Below, in pieces: positions 26,458 to 35,092 of a DNA stretch of 64,000 bases (the first letter of the stretch is position 1; every line of letters begins with the position of its first letter). Origin of the DNA: Candidatus Limnocylindrales bacterium (GTDB lineage Bacteria; Moduliflexota; Moduliflexia; Moduliflexales; JAUQPW01); the NCBI GenBank assembly GCA_035559535.1, contig DATMBG010000051.1:186001-250000 (forward strand), read 5' to 3'. The notes under the pieces were generated by a model, which did no database searches, was not told the DNA's origin, and saw nothing but the letters and a program-made list of their open reading frames with translations. A program made the position numbers and the translations under genes.

Positions 26458-27306
26458 ATGGAGGTTGTAGAAAGACGATTCAAAAGTAAAGGCGCTGCTG
26501 TAATCACTTATTTTGTATTGGCTTTACTCTGTTTATGGACCCTGGGACCTATTTACTGGGTGGTAGCAACTTCGTTTAAAGAAGATAAAGAAATTTACGG
26601 ATCGGAAGCGACCTTGCTACCCCGGGAATTTACCTGGAAGAATTATCGTACCATCCTCTTTCAAAAACCTTTCCCAAACTTTTTTTATAACAGCCTCCGA
26701 ATTGCCCTGGTTACAACCTCGGCTTCTATTCTCTTGGGGACCCTTGGGGCCTATGCCTTCATTTACCTCCATTTTCCCGGTCGACAAATGCTGGCCCGTA
26801 GTATGATCGTAACCTACTTAATTCCTCCTGTATTGCTGGCTTTTCCTTTGTTTGCCCTCTTTAACCGATTAGATCTTATCGATAATGTTTATGGACTCAT
26901 GTTGGCCCATCTAACTTTTACAGTTCCTTTCTGCACCTGGATGTTGATGAGTTATTTTAGAACTGTTCCTAAAGAACTTCATGAAGCCGCTCTGGTAGAT
27001 GGGTGTACCCATCTGGGGACCCTCTTCCGTATTATTTTTCCCCTTTCCGGCCCAGCAATTGCCGTCGTGACCCTTTTTTCCTTTACCCTTTCCTGGAATG
27101 AATTCCTCTATGCGATCCTGTTTACCCAAAACAAATGGTCTCAGACGATTACGTCTGGGCTGAGTAGCCTCATGGTGGAGGATATCTTTTTCTGGGGTCA
27201 GATGATGGCCGGAAGTGTGTTAGCTTCTCTGCCGACGGTTCTTATCTACTTTTTATTCCAAAGACTCATGATTAAAGGGCTGGTTGTGGGAGCCGTAAAA
27301 GCCTAA
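26458..27306 (+). CDS. carbohydrate ABC transporter permease, MalG-type
   Basis: A 282-residue permease with six spans and the EAA loop HEAALVDGCTHLGTLFRIIF (about residues 179-198). The ATG at 26458 (MEVVERRFKSKG) was chosen because it gives the short basic N-terminus followed directly by the first span, as in relatives. An in-frame GTG at 26398, preceded by GCAGAGAG, would add twenty residues and cannot be excluded. It pairs with the MalF-type permease just upstream. Confidence 0.88.
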   Translation: MEVVERRFKSKGAAVITYFVLALLCLWTLGPIYWVVATSFKEDKEIYGSEATLLPREFTWKNYRTILFQKPFPNFFYNSLRIALVTTSASILLGTLGAYAFIYLHFPGRQMLARSMIVTYLIPPVLLAFPLFALFNRLDLIDNVYGLMLAHLTFTVPFCTWMLMSYFRTVPKELHEAALVDGCTHLGTLFRIIFPLSGPAIAVVTLFSFTLSWNEFLYAILFTQNKWSQTITSGLSSLMVEDIFFWGQMMAGSVLASLPTVLIYFLFQRLMIKGLVVGAVKA

Positions 27307-27310
27307 ATCG

Positions 27311-27351
27311 GTAAGCAGAGGGGAGCCTGTAAATCAGTTCTTTCTGCTTAC
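27311..27351 (+). repeat. hairpin between permease and binding-protein genes
   Basis: GTAAGCAGA and TCTGCTTAC form a perfect 9-bp stem with a 23-nt loop. It may tune expression of the binding protein relative to the permeases by partial termination or mRNA protection. Confidence 0.5.
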
Positions 27352-27382
27352 TTCCCACAATCCAAGGCCTGCTTCTTAAAAT

Positions 27383-28696
27383 ATGACCGAAAAAACTTTT
27401 ACCCGTAGAGAAGTTTTAAAGCAGGGTGCAGCCGCCGTTGGTGCGGCCGCTTTTTCTGCCTGGACGCCTCGAAAAACGTGGGCAAAGCCCCAGATAACGG
27501 TTTGGACTATTGGTTTTTTCAATCCTAAAGCCGACGAAATTATTCAACAGCAGTTTGCCGAGTTTGCCAAGAAAGCCAATGCCGATGTAAACGTAGTTAT
27601 CGTCCCAGGTCCTCAGATTACCCGTAAGTTACAAACGGCCGTAGAGGGAGGGGCTCCACCGGATCTCTCTATGATCTACGACTCGGATACCCAGTACTAT
27701 CGATCTATCGGCCAGCTTCTGGAGGTTACCGACTTGGTCAATGAGATGAAGAAGGAGCCTGAGGGGCTCTTCCCTGCGGCTCTGGATACCGTAGAATACG
27801 AGGGAAAAGCCTTTGGAGTTCCCCTTACCATAAGCCCCTGGCCCCTGCACTGGCGAAAAGATCTCTTCGAACAGGCTAAATTGGAGTATCCCAAAGACAT
27901 CTTTGAATTTGTCGAGGTCTGTAAAAAGCTCCAGAAACCACCTTATCTCTATGGGGCCGGATTCTGTTTGGGAAGAGCCCTGGATGGCGTAGACAACATC
28001 CAAAACATCCTTTGGCTTTTTGGGGGCTGGATGACCCAGGATGAGAAGACCTTGAGTATTGACTCCCCCGGCACCATAGAAGGGTTAAAATTCCTTAACA
28101 AAATGTATAATGAAGATAAAATCATTCCACCTGGAGCTATCAATTGGGATGATAGTGGAAATAACAAGGCCTATCAGTCCAGACAGGCTATCTTTATCTG
28201 TAACCCGACCAGTGTTTACTCTTATTTATCCATCAACGACCCCGATCTTATGAGTAAGACCGGACTTTCTCCCTTCCCACCGGGGCCAGCCGGATCCTTC
28301 AGTCTCATTGATGCCTGGGCCTATGGAGCTTTTACAAAAACCAAAGAACCGAATCTGGTAAAAGATGCCATGATGTGGATGATGCAACCCGATCGTTATG
28401 CCCGCCTTATTGAGGAAGCAGGTGGTCGGGCAGTACCTGTCTACCGGCGCTTGACAAAGGATGAGTTTTGGCAGCAACGCCCGGTATTTAGTGAATTTCT
28501 TAAAATGCCGGAATACGGATATAGAGTGACCGCCAAATCGCCTCCCACCCCAGCCACGGCAGAGGTCGTAGACTCTTACATCATCCCCGATATGGCCCAG
28601 GAGGTATTGGTACGAGGGGTAGATCCGGCTGAAGCTGCTAAGCGAGCCCAGGAACGAGCCCAGGCAATCTTTGATCGCCATTACAAGAGGGGATAG
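27383..28696 (+). CDS. extracellular solute-binding protein of a sugar ABC importer
   Basis: A 437-residue family 1 (MalE/UgpB-like) binding protein. The N-terminus has a Tat-type signal: TRREVLKQG then an Ala-rich core and a cleavage region near TWAKPQ (about residue 34). Use of Tat suggests export in folded form. The mature part shows the usual two-lobe pattern, with ligand-pocket candidates such as GVPLTISPWPLHWRKDLFE and the hinge region near GFCLGRALDG. It follows the two permease genes in order and would deliver the substrate; the sugar is unknown. Confidence 0.9.
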   Translation: MTEKTFTRREVLKQGAAAVGAAAFSAWTPRKTWAKPQITVWTIGFFNPKADEIIQQQFAEFAKKANADVNVVIVPGPQITRKLQTAVEGGAPPDLSMIYDSDTQYYRSIGQLLEVTDLVNEMKKEPEGLFPAALDTVEYEGKAFGVPLTISPWPLHWRKDLFEQAKLEYPKDIFEFVEVCKKLQKPPYLYGAGFCLGRALDGVDNIQNILWLFGGWMTQDEKTLSIDSPGTIEGLKFLNKMYNEDKIIPPGAINWDDSGNNKAYQSRQAIFICNPTSVYSYLSINDPDLMSKTGLSPFPPGPAGSFSLIDAWAYGAFTKTKEPNLVKDAMMWMMQPDRYARLIEEAGGRAVPVYRRLTKDEFWQQRPVFSEFLKMPEYGYRVTAKSPPTPATAEVVDSYIIPDMAQEVLVRGVDPAEAAKRAQERAQAIFDRHYKRG

Positions 28697-28701
28697 CACA
28701 T

Positions 28702-28992
28702 ATGCCCAAACGAGTCAAAAGTGCCATCGTTGATGTAGAAGATCTCTACGAAGGAATGGAAATCCTCTGTAGACCCTGTGGCTTTACCGGTTATTTAACT
28801 TTAAAGGAGGATTCCGGGGAGTATTTCATTGGGATAAAGGCTTTTCTGGAAATCGGAAGGGCCCTCCTTCGCTGCCCGGCTTGCGGCGCTGAAAATCTCT
28901 TAACCTATTGTGATGGAAAAAAAGGTCTTTACCGAGGCTGCAAAAACTTCATCCTGGGAGGAGGTACCTGCCAGGAGTGTGAGCAGAGTTGA
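28702..28992 (+). CDS. small zinc-ribbon-like protein
   Basis: A 96-residue protein with many cysteines: CRPCG (about residue 25), CPACG (about 57), then single Cys residues and a terminal CQEC. The spacing suggests one or two zinc-binding knuckles. Family not recognised. It begins 5 nt after the binding-protein gene and ends 3 nt before the next enoyl-CoA hydratase start, so it is part of the same transcript. A role as a small subunit or regulator of the neighbouring enzyme is conceivable but unproven. Confidence 0.6.
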   Translation: MPKRVKSAIVDVEDLYEGMEILCRPCGFTGYLTLKEDSGEYFIGIKAFLEIGRALLRCPACGAENLLTYCDGKKGLYRGCKNFILGGGTCQECEQS

Positions 28993-28995
28993 ATA

Positions 28996-29766
28996 TTGGA
29001 TAAAATAAGTTTACCGACCATCCTTTACGAGAAAAAACAGCGTGTGGCTCGAATTACCTTAAATCGGCCGGAAATTCTCAATGCCGCCAACCATCAATGG
29101 ATCGAAGACCTTCATACGGTGGTCAATGTTGTAGCCTCTGACGGAGAGCTCCGAATCGTGGTCATTACCGGAGCTGGAAGGGCTTTTTGTACCGGTATCG
29201 ATTTGAAGGATTTATCCACCGGGAAAATTGCCCTATCTTTTCATAACCTCTGGGAGCGTACCATGCGAATCCTGGAAACTATGGATAAGATTGTCATAGC
29301 CGGAATTAATGGGTATTGTCTGGGTGGTGGACTTCAATTGGCCCTGGCCTGCGATATTCGAGTCGCCAGCCAAACAGCTATCTTAGGACTTCCCGCCGTG
29401 AAAGAATGCCTGATTCCAGGATTGGCTACCTATCGTCTCCCCCGATTTGTCGGAATGGGCCGGGCCAAACGGTTAATCCTCACAGGAGAAAATATTACAG
29501 CCCTGGAAGCTGAAGCGATAGGTCTGGTGGATTGGGTGGTGCCCCCGGAAGAGTTTGAGGAAAAACTTCAAGCCATTATCCAAAAGTTCCTCAAATTCGC
29601 CACCAAAGCCGCCAGACTGGCCAAGATTCTGACCAGTCAGGCCTTTGACCTCTCCTATTCAGAATTTCTGGAGAAATACTTTGAGTTTCAAAAGATTGCC
29701 AGCGAATCGGAAGAACATCAAGAAGCCATGCGGGCGTATAGAGAAAAACGGGAGCCCAAATATTAG
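28996..29766 (+). CDS. enoyl-CoA hydratase/isomerase family protein
   Basis: A 256-residue crotonase-fold protein starting at a TTG codon 3 nt after the zinc-ribbon gene. Landmarks: GAGRAFCTGIDLKDL (about residues 55-69) and NGYCLGGGLQLALACDIRVA (about 100-119) for the oxyanion hole, and LPAVKECLIPGLATYRLPRF for the active-site region. It is clearly distinct from the crotonase at 19.4 kb. Its position behind a sugar importer is unusual for beta-oxidation, so the substrate may be another CoA thioester. Confidence 0.88.
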   Translation: MDKISLPTILYEKKQRVARITLNRPEILNAANHQWIEDLHTVVNVVASDGELRIVVITGAGRAFCTGIDLKDLSTGKIALSFHNLWERTMRILETMDKIVIAGINGYCLGGGLQLALACDIRVASQTAILGLPAVKECLIPGLATYRLPRFVGMGRAKRLILTGENITALEAEAIGLVDWVVPPEEFEEKLQAIIQKFLKFATKAARLAKILTSQAFDLSYSEFLEKYFEFQKIASESEEHQEAMRAYREKREPKY

Positions 29767-29797
29767 GAACCGGACTACGATCCCAAGAGCCCGGTTC
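29767..29797. terminator. hairpin between convergent genes
   Basis: GAACCGG and CCGGTTC form a perfect 7-bp stem with a 17-nt loop immediately after the crotonase stop and just before the end of the convergent peroxidase gene. It could terminate from both sides. Confidence 0.45.
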
Positions 29798-29798
29798 T

Positions 29799-30836
29799 TC
29801 ACTCTGTTGGTAAAGTCGGAAGAGTGAAGGAGGGTAGTTCACCTGTCAAGGCTTTTAAAAAGGCGATAAGATCCTTCTTTTCTTCATCGGTCAGATTTAA
29901 CGGTTTCATGCGTTCCGATTTACCCGGCACCTCTCCCCCACCTTTGTTATAAAACTCGATAACTTCCTCCAGGGTTTTAAAAACTCCGTTGTGCATATAG
30001 GGGGGGGTTAAAGCCACATTCCGAAGCCCGGGGGTTTTGAATCGACCCCTATCCTCCTCTTTTTGGGTTATGCCAGACCGACCTGGATCTTTATCATCCG
30101 GTCCACGAGGCGGGACCCCGAGGTTGTGAAACTCGTCATCGGTGAAAAGAATCCCTTTGTGACATTGCACACAGGCCCCCTTCAGCAAAAAGACCCATAA
30201 CCCTCTCTTCTCCGATTCGCTCAAAGCCGATTTATCTCCCCGGGCATAGCGATCAAAGGGAGAATTGGGGGTGGTCAAAGTCCGTTCAAAGGTCGCGATA
30301 GCCTTTGCCATATTCTCAGCGGTCACTTCTTCCGTCCCAAATACTTTGTGAAATTGTTCTTTATAACCCCGGAGTCGGGTTATCCCATCGCTTACGGCTA
30401 GTCCCATTTTGATCAGACTCAAAGCCTGGGCTTCTAAAGAAGGGAACCTCCCATCCCACATCTGAAGCTTATTATAAGCAGCGTTTAAGAGGGTCGGCGT
30501 ATTTCGGGGGCCTTTGGCTCCAATATCGGTCGGATGATCGGTTGCATAAGCCTTTTCCGGAATATGGCAGGTCAAACAACTCGACTTTCCATCCGGTCCA
30601 AGGGAAAGTCGTCCATCAACAAAGAGCATTTTTCCCAGGGCAACCTTATCCGGGGTCCAGGGATTATCGGCCGGGACAGGTACTTCGGGAAGAGGCCCTA
30701 AATCACCCGGAAACCGAGAAAGTTTATCCAGCATTTCAATATCCGACCGGGAAACCTGAGCCTCTGTTACAGATAAGCTCAGGAATAGAAACCTCCCAAC
30801 GAAGATCGCAATGGAGATCGTTAAGCCTTTTTTCAT
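29799..30836 (-). CDS. di-haem cytochrome c peroxidase family protein
   Basis: A 345-residue periplasmic protein of the CcpA/MauG family. It has a signal peptide (about residues 1-26) and two c-type haem sites, CLTCH (about residue 84) and CVQCH (about 220), the typical spacing of the two domains. Met in KSERMKPLNLTDEEK is a candidate distal ligand. Such enzymes reduce hydrogen peroxide with electrons from small cytochromes, or oxidise protein side chains in MauG-type members. ATG at 30836 (MKKGLTIS) gives a proper signal peptide; a start six codons upstream is less likely. Confidence 0.9.
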   Translation of the reverse strand: MKKGLTISIAIFVGRFLFLSLSVTEAQVSRSDIEMLDKLSRFPGDLGPLPEVPVPADNPWTPDKVALGKMLFVDGRLSLGPDGKSSCLTCHIPEKAYATDHPTDIGAKGPRNTPTLLNAAYNKLQMWDGRFPSLEAQALSLIKMGLAVSDGITRLRGYKEQFHKVFGTEEVTAENMAKAIATFERTLTTPNSPFDRYARGDKSALSESEKRGLWVFLLKGACVQCHKGILFTDDEFHNLGVPPRGPDDKDPGRSGITQKEEDRGRFKTPGLRNVALTPPYMHNGVFKTLEEVIEFYNKGGGEVPGKSERMKPLNLTDEEKKDLIAFLKALTGELPSFTLPTLPTE

Positions 30837-30899
30837 AATCTTTTCCCCAGGCATTTAAACTGCATAAAAGAGTATTTTCGCGATGCAGAAAATCCCGGT

Positions 30900-31223
30900 T
30901 TATTTTCCATGAATAGAAAGATAAAGAGCTATTTTAATGCTGGCCAGGGCAGCATAAGAAAGTTGGATTGACTTGAGGTGATCTTCAAGACCTTTAGCAT
31001 TCTCATGAAGCTCTTTTGCTTTTTTAATGGAGTCTTTGGCGTTTGCCAGCTCTTTCATCACCCGGTCTTTAACGCCAGGTGCTGCCTTGGCTGCAAAGAA
31101 TTCGGCTTCAGGAAGAGCTTTTTCTGCTGCACCATAAATATCCGGACATTCGTACGCGTAGGCAGTGCTTATCGTAACCAACCCAAAGAAGAACAGAACC
31201 GCAAAGGGAGTAAGTTTTTTCAT
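30900..31223 (-). CDS. small periplasmic helical protein
   Basis: A 107-residue protein with a clear signal peptide (residues about 1-23, ending at AYAYE). The mature part is a lysine- and alanine-rich helical bundle (for example KELANAKDSIKKAKELHENA). It has a single Cys near the mature N-terminus, not in a lipobox. GAGGAGAT precedes the ATG at good spacing. Family not recognised. It lies 63 nt upstream of the peroxidase gene on the same strand, so it may be cotranscribed and serve in the periplasm with it. Confidence 0.65.
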   Translation of the reverse strand: MKKLTPFAVLFFFGLVTISTAYAYECPDIYGAAEKALPEAEFFAAKAAPGVKDRVMKELANAKDSIKKAKELHENAKGLEDHLKSIQLSYAALASIKIALYLSIHGK

Positions 31224-31480
31224 TACGATATCTCCTCGAGACCTTCGTACGCATGGGACTATCGCCTGGGACGACAGGGAAATACGTACGGCTTTTTGTG
31301 TAACTGCATTTAAGTTAATTCAATCGATTGTCAAGAGCTTATCCGAAGAGTCTTGATCTTTCCAGGCTACGCGTTCAATAGGCGGATTTTCCTGGATAAA
31401 CTCTACAGAGGAGGTCCTTGCAAGACTAGCTCCTCCCAGTGAAAATGATCTGAGGCAGCCTCCTCAGTTAATTTACACTG

Positions 31481-31882
31481 TCAAAAAGTGGCAGCCTCTT
31501 CAAAGAACTTGATATCTACTACATCCAAACCTTTTTCTCTGGCGCTGTTAGCTACTTTCTGGATCACCATCTTCCGGACAAAGGGAATGGGAATCCGACT
31601 TACCCGATGCACTACCTCTTCTGTACATCGAATATTGGTCCCTTCTAAGAAAGGCCCGTTGACCCGATCTATCTCGGTATGCTCGCAGGTCTCCGGGACC
31701 AGTTGCTGGAGCCGAAGCGAAACATAGTCCGTGATCCATTTTTTCAGGGTTTCTTCCCGGGAAGAGATTTTTTCTTCCTCCTTTTCCAGCTTCTGATGGA
31801 TCTGGATCAATACCTCCTCTAACCGTTGGAGCCGATCTTCAATGGCTTGTAAACGACTTCCTACGTTCAGGTCTTCCATCAA
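31481..31882 (-). CDS. coiled-coil protein with a PCP_red-like C-terminus
   Basis: A 133-residue soluble protein. Residues about 8-52 form a charged coiled coil. The C-terminal segment EEVVHRVSRIPIPFVRKMVIQKVANSA (split here for reading as about residues 89-132) resembles the PCP_red domain found at the C-terminus of light-independent protochlorophyllide reductase subunit B and in many small bacterial proteins. The usual leading Trp is missing. Two more PCP_red proteins occur at 58.8 and 61.8 kb in this window. Function of stand-alone PCP_red domains is not established; a redox-linked role is suspected. Confidence 0.55.
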   Translation of the reverse strand: MMEDLNVGSRLQAIEDRLQRLEEVLIQIHQKLEKEEEKISSREETLKKWITDYVSLRLQQLVPETCEHTEIDRVNGPFLEGTNIRCTEEVVHRVSRIPIPFVRKMVIQKVANSAREKGLDVVDIKFFEEAATF

Positions 31883-32201
31883 GCTACTCCTTCCAACTAT
31901 CCTGATGAATAAAAACCTCGGTTAACCTTACGGTTGCATTCATCTGGAAAAACTTGTATGAATTTAACTGAAGGGATCAGGTAATAACCTCGTCAAGCTA
32001 TTCATTAATAATAAATAAGCTCATTTAGATATAAATTTTTTCCCTGAACTTGTCAAGAAAAAGGGGGCTTAAAACTTTTCACGAAATAAAATTTCTAAAA
32101 TCTCACTTTGAGTTCTTTATTCCCCTTGACATTTGGGGGGAGAGAGTTATATGAAGAAACAGCCTTATCCCTGAGTATTTAGAGAGAAAAAGGAGAGAGA
32201 T
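31883..32201. other. 319-nt divergent intergenic region
   Basis: AT-rich region between the PCP_red-like gene and the SH3/FGE-fold gene; holds the promoter candidate at 32126-32153. No gene seen. Confidence 0.6.
32126..32153 (+). promoter_or_regulatory. candidate promoter of the SH3/FGE-fold gene
   Basis: TTGACA, 16-nt spacer, TATATG, about 50 nt before the start codon; the -35 is a perfect consensus match. Confidence 0.5.
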
Positions 32202-33602
32202 ATGAAACGAGTTTACAGACTTTTAGGTTGGGGACTTTTTACAGGCTTTTTACTTTTCGGGGCCGATTGGAGCAAAATCAGCTCTGCGGATATAACTATT
32301 AAAAAGAAATCTCAAGAAAGTTTGCGCTCTTCAGAATCTCAAAGGGCTCCAACTTGGTCTAAATCTCGAAGGATTTCTCCCCAATCCGTAACGACGAAGA
32401 AATCTAAATCTGTTTTTAAAGAAGGTCAGATTTTATATGTCAAAACAGAGGCTGCAAATTTAAGGGCGAGCCCCGTAGAGAACCCCGGTAATATTATTGA
32501 CAGGTTGGTTCGGGATACAAAGGTTACTTTTTTAAGGGGTGAAGGGAACTGGTCCCTGGTCCAACTGGAGGATGGCCGAATTGGATGGATCGCTTCATCC
32601 CTTTTGATCCCTAAAAAAATAAAACAAGAAGAGATCCAGACGACAGAAAAATCCCGACCTCAGAAGAAAGCCGAAGAAGTATCTAAACCCCCTTCGTTCT
32701 CCCCTCGAGGGGTATTTCCGGCTCCTTCTCCCTTCAAAGAGAAATCGGAGGAAGTACCTCCGGCACCTCCCCCCAAGCAGGTCTTAATCCCTCCTCAACC
32801 CAAAGTGGAATTTCCTGTTCAAACAGAAACCAAACCTTCCGGTCAACCCGATGTGGAATCTCCCATTCAAATAGAGACAAAATCTTCCGATCAACCCGAT
32901 ATGAAGCTCTCAAGAAAAGTCAGAACCCCTGAAGATATGGTCTTTATTCCGGCCGGAGAGGCTACCCTGGGAAGTAGTGAGGGGGAAATTAATAAAATTG
33001 CTCAGCGTCAGGGCGTCGACCCCTCTGAATTGGCCGATGAAAAGCCCCAACGTCAGGTCTTCCTCAAAGGCTTCTTTATGGATAAATACGAGGTAACCAA
33101 TGCCCAATATAAAAAATTTGTCGATGCCACCGGGCATAAACCCCCTCGCCATTGGGAAGGAAATGTTTACCCGTCTCATAAAGCCGATCATCCGGTCGTT
33201 TATGTTTCCTGGGAAGATGCGGCAGCCTATTGTAAATGGGCGGGGAAACGGCTTCCTACGGCTGAAGAGTGGGAGAAAGCGGCCAGGGGATCTGAAGGAT
33301 TTATCTATCCCTGGGGAAATGAGTATGGAGGAGAGAAAGTCAATCTGGTCAATGCCGGTCGAGGTGATACCTCTCCGGTGGACGAGTACCAAGGAGACGT
33401 AAGCCCCTACGGAGTTTACGATATGGGCGGTAATGTATCGGAGTGGACCCGTAGCTGGTATGACTCAGATCAAAATAGCTATACCCTCAAAGGAGGGTCC
33501 TGGTATACTGAACTCTATACAGCCCGTGGAGCCCATCGTAGCCCGGGTTTGCCCGAATATGAGTTAAATATCGTTGGATTTAGATGCGCCAAAGATCCCT
33601 AA
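32202..33602 (+). CDS. secreted SH3b-linker-FGE-sulfatase-fold protein
   Basis: A 466-residue exported protein. It has a signal peptide (about 1-30), an SH3b domain (about 75-142: ANLRASPVEN, GNWSLVQLEDGRIGWI) and a Pro/Lys/Glu-rich linker with an imperfect tandem repeat (VEFPVQTETKPSGQPD then VESPIQIETKSSDQPD). The C-terminal SUMF1 fold (about 243-466) shows FMDKYEVTNAQYKKFVD, RLPTAEEWEKAARG and YDMGGNVSEWT. The copper-binding cysteines of true formylglycine-generating enzymes, expected after GGSW, are absent (GGSWYTELYTARGAHRS). It is therefore probably a non-catalytic binding domain. No sulfatase gene is nearby. AAGGAGAGAGAT precedes the ATG. Confidence 0.85.
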   Translation: MKRVYRLLGWGLFTGFLLFGADWSKISSADITIKKKSQESLRSSESQRAPTWSKSRRISPQSVTTKKSKSVFKEGQILYVKTEAANLRASPVENPGNIIDRLVRDTKVTFLRGEGNWSLVQLEDGRIGWIASSLLIPKKIKQEEIQTTEKSRPQKKAEEVSKPPSFSPRGVFPAPSPFKEKSEEVPPAPPPKQVLIPPQPKVEFPVQTETKPSGQPDVESPIQIETKSSDQPDMKLSRKVRTPEDMVFIPAGEATLGSSEGEINKIAQRQGVDPSELADEKPQRQVFLKGFFMDKYEVTNAQYKKFVDATGHKPPRHWEGNVYPSHKADHPVVYVSWEDAAAYCKWAGKRLPTAEEWEKAARGSEGFIYPWGNEYGGEKVNLVNAGRGDTSPVDEYQGDVSPYGVYDMGGNVSEWTRSWYDSDQNSYTLKGGSWYTELYTARGAHRSPGLPEYELNIVGFRCAKDP

Positions 33603-33646
33603 AGGAAGAAGAATAAAAGGGTAGGTCACTTAGCCCCGGCTTTCTC

Positions 33647-35092
33647 CTATTTTAACTTATCCAGGTGCTCCTTTACCACCGGGTCCTGCGGGTTGGTTTG
33701 GAGGTATTTGCGGAAATACTCAAGGGCCTGATCCCGATACCTGGCTTCTCGTGTCTTTTGATAACGGATTTCAAAGAGTAAACCCAGATTAAAGATGGGA
33801 AAATCGCTCTTCTCCTGGATATGTAAAGCCTTTAGAAAGGCTGATTCGGCCTCGTCGAGTCGATCGGTCTCAGCAAAAACTACTCCGAGATTGTTATGGG
33901 CATGGGGATTTCCCGGTGCTTGCTCCAGTACCGCCCTGTAAGCTTCCTCGGCTTTTTTTAAAGCAATCCAATTGCCGCTTTTCTCTTCACCTCGCACCAG
34001 GAGATTCATCAAATCTAACTCCACCTCTTCCACATATGAGATGAGAAAATCATCCGGTTGCGTAGAACTCCAGTACTCTAGATGCCGGGCAATACCAAGC
34101 CCTAAACGAGCGGCAGAACTTTGAGGCAGAATCGAGAGAATGGATTCAAAAATAACTGAAGCCGTTTCATAATCTCCACGCTCCAGGGCTTTCACCCCAT
34201 CCGGGAAAAGTTTGACAATTTCATGGGCCTTAATTCTAAAGATTTCCAGTTGTTCCAGTCGCTTAGATAAACTCGGATGAACTTCTGTCTGGCTTTCCGA
34301 TCTGGCTCCCTGATCGGGAGTCTTTATCACATCCTGTTCGGCAGAAGTATCCAGCAGAAACTGATCCCCATAAGCCAGTTTAAGCTTCTCCAATAATCGA
34401 AGGGCCCCCGAGAATTTGTAACCTGTCCGGAGAGCATAAAGTACCCCAAACTGATCGGCTTCGATTTCCTTAGCCCTTTTGATATTCAGAAGGTAAGGTG
34501 AAAGGACTTCGTTCAATTCCATAATTAACCGGGATCTTTCCAGGAAATCTGAAGCGTCCAGATTCTCAAGGATTTTTCGGACATGCCGGGTCTCTTCCTC
34601 ACTATTTAGTTTATAATCTGCGTAATGGCGGAGTGCGACATGGGCAACTTCGTGCCCTATTACAAAGGCAATTTCATCATCTCCCTCACAAAAATACTCC
34701 AGCAAACCCTGGGTGAGATAAATATACCCTCCGGGAAGGGAGAAAGCCTGGGGGCGTAAAACTCCCCGGATCACCCTAAAGGTGTAGTCTAAATTGGGAC
34801 GCTCGGAAACTCGGACGATACGCTCTCCAATTTCTACAACTTTTGGATTCACCACTACTTCGTACCCCTTACTCCTCAAGGTATTTTCAACTTTTACAGC
34901 CGTTGCCTTTCCGGCTATTTTCTCCTCAAAAACGCTCAAGACGATCAGCTTTTTACCTTCTGAATCCATTCCCTCCTGGGATAATGGCAGGTCTATAGCC
35001 CCTATCGAGGTTTGAAAGAACCCAAAGAATAAGTCAAGGAGCACGAAAACAAGAAAACTCTTCGCTAACTTGCCTCTATAAATTCTCCTCAT
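33647..35092 (-). CDS. M48-type metallopeptidase with TPR domain
   Basis: A 481-residue exported or membrane-anchored protein. A hydrophobic N-terminus (about 8-28) is followed by a zinc-metallopeptidase domain with HEVAH in FVIGHEVAHVALRHY (HExxH) and the third-ligand region EIEADQFGVLYALRTGY. The C-terminal half holds TPR units (for example AHNNLGVVFAETDRLDEAES). This is the BepA/LoiP-like layout of periplasmic quality-control proteases. ATG at 35092 overlaps the TGA of the upstream CHAT gene as ATGA, implying translational coupling; a TTG two codons earlier is also open. It ends 45 nt from the convergent SH3/FGE-fold gene. Confidence 0.88.
   Translation of the reverse strand: MRRIYRGKLAKSFLVFVLLDLFFGFFQTSIGAIDLPLSQEGMDSEGKKLIVLSVFEEKIAGKATAVKVENTLRSKGYEVVVNPKVVEIGERIVRVSERPNLDYTFRVIRGVLRPQAFSLPGGYIYLTQGLLEYFCEGDDEIAFVIGHEVAHVALRHYADYKLNSEEETRHVRKILENLDASDFLERSRLIMELNEVLSPYLLNIKRAKEIEADQFGVLYALRTGYKFSGALRLLEKLKLAYGDQFLLDTSAEQDVIKTPDQGARSESQTEVHPSLSKRLEQLEIFRIKAHEIVKLFPDGVKALERGDYETASVIFESILSILPQSSAARLGLGIARHLEYWSSTQPDDFLISYVEEVELDLMNLLVRGEEKSGNWIALKKAEEAYRAVLEQAPGNPHAHNNLGVVFAETDRLDEAESAFLKALHIQEKSDFPIFNLGLLFEIRYQKTREARYRDQALEYFRKYLQTNPQDPVVKEHLDKLK

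Noticed and set aside
32202-33602. Calling the SH3/FGE-fold gene a formylglycine-generating enzyme
   Set aside because: The cysteines that bind copper and perform the oxidation are missing.
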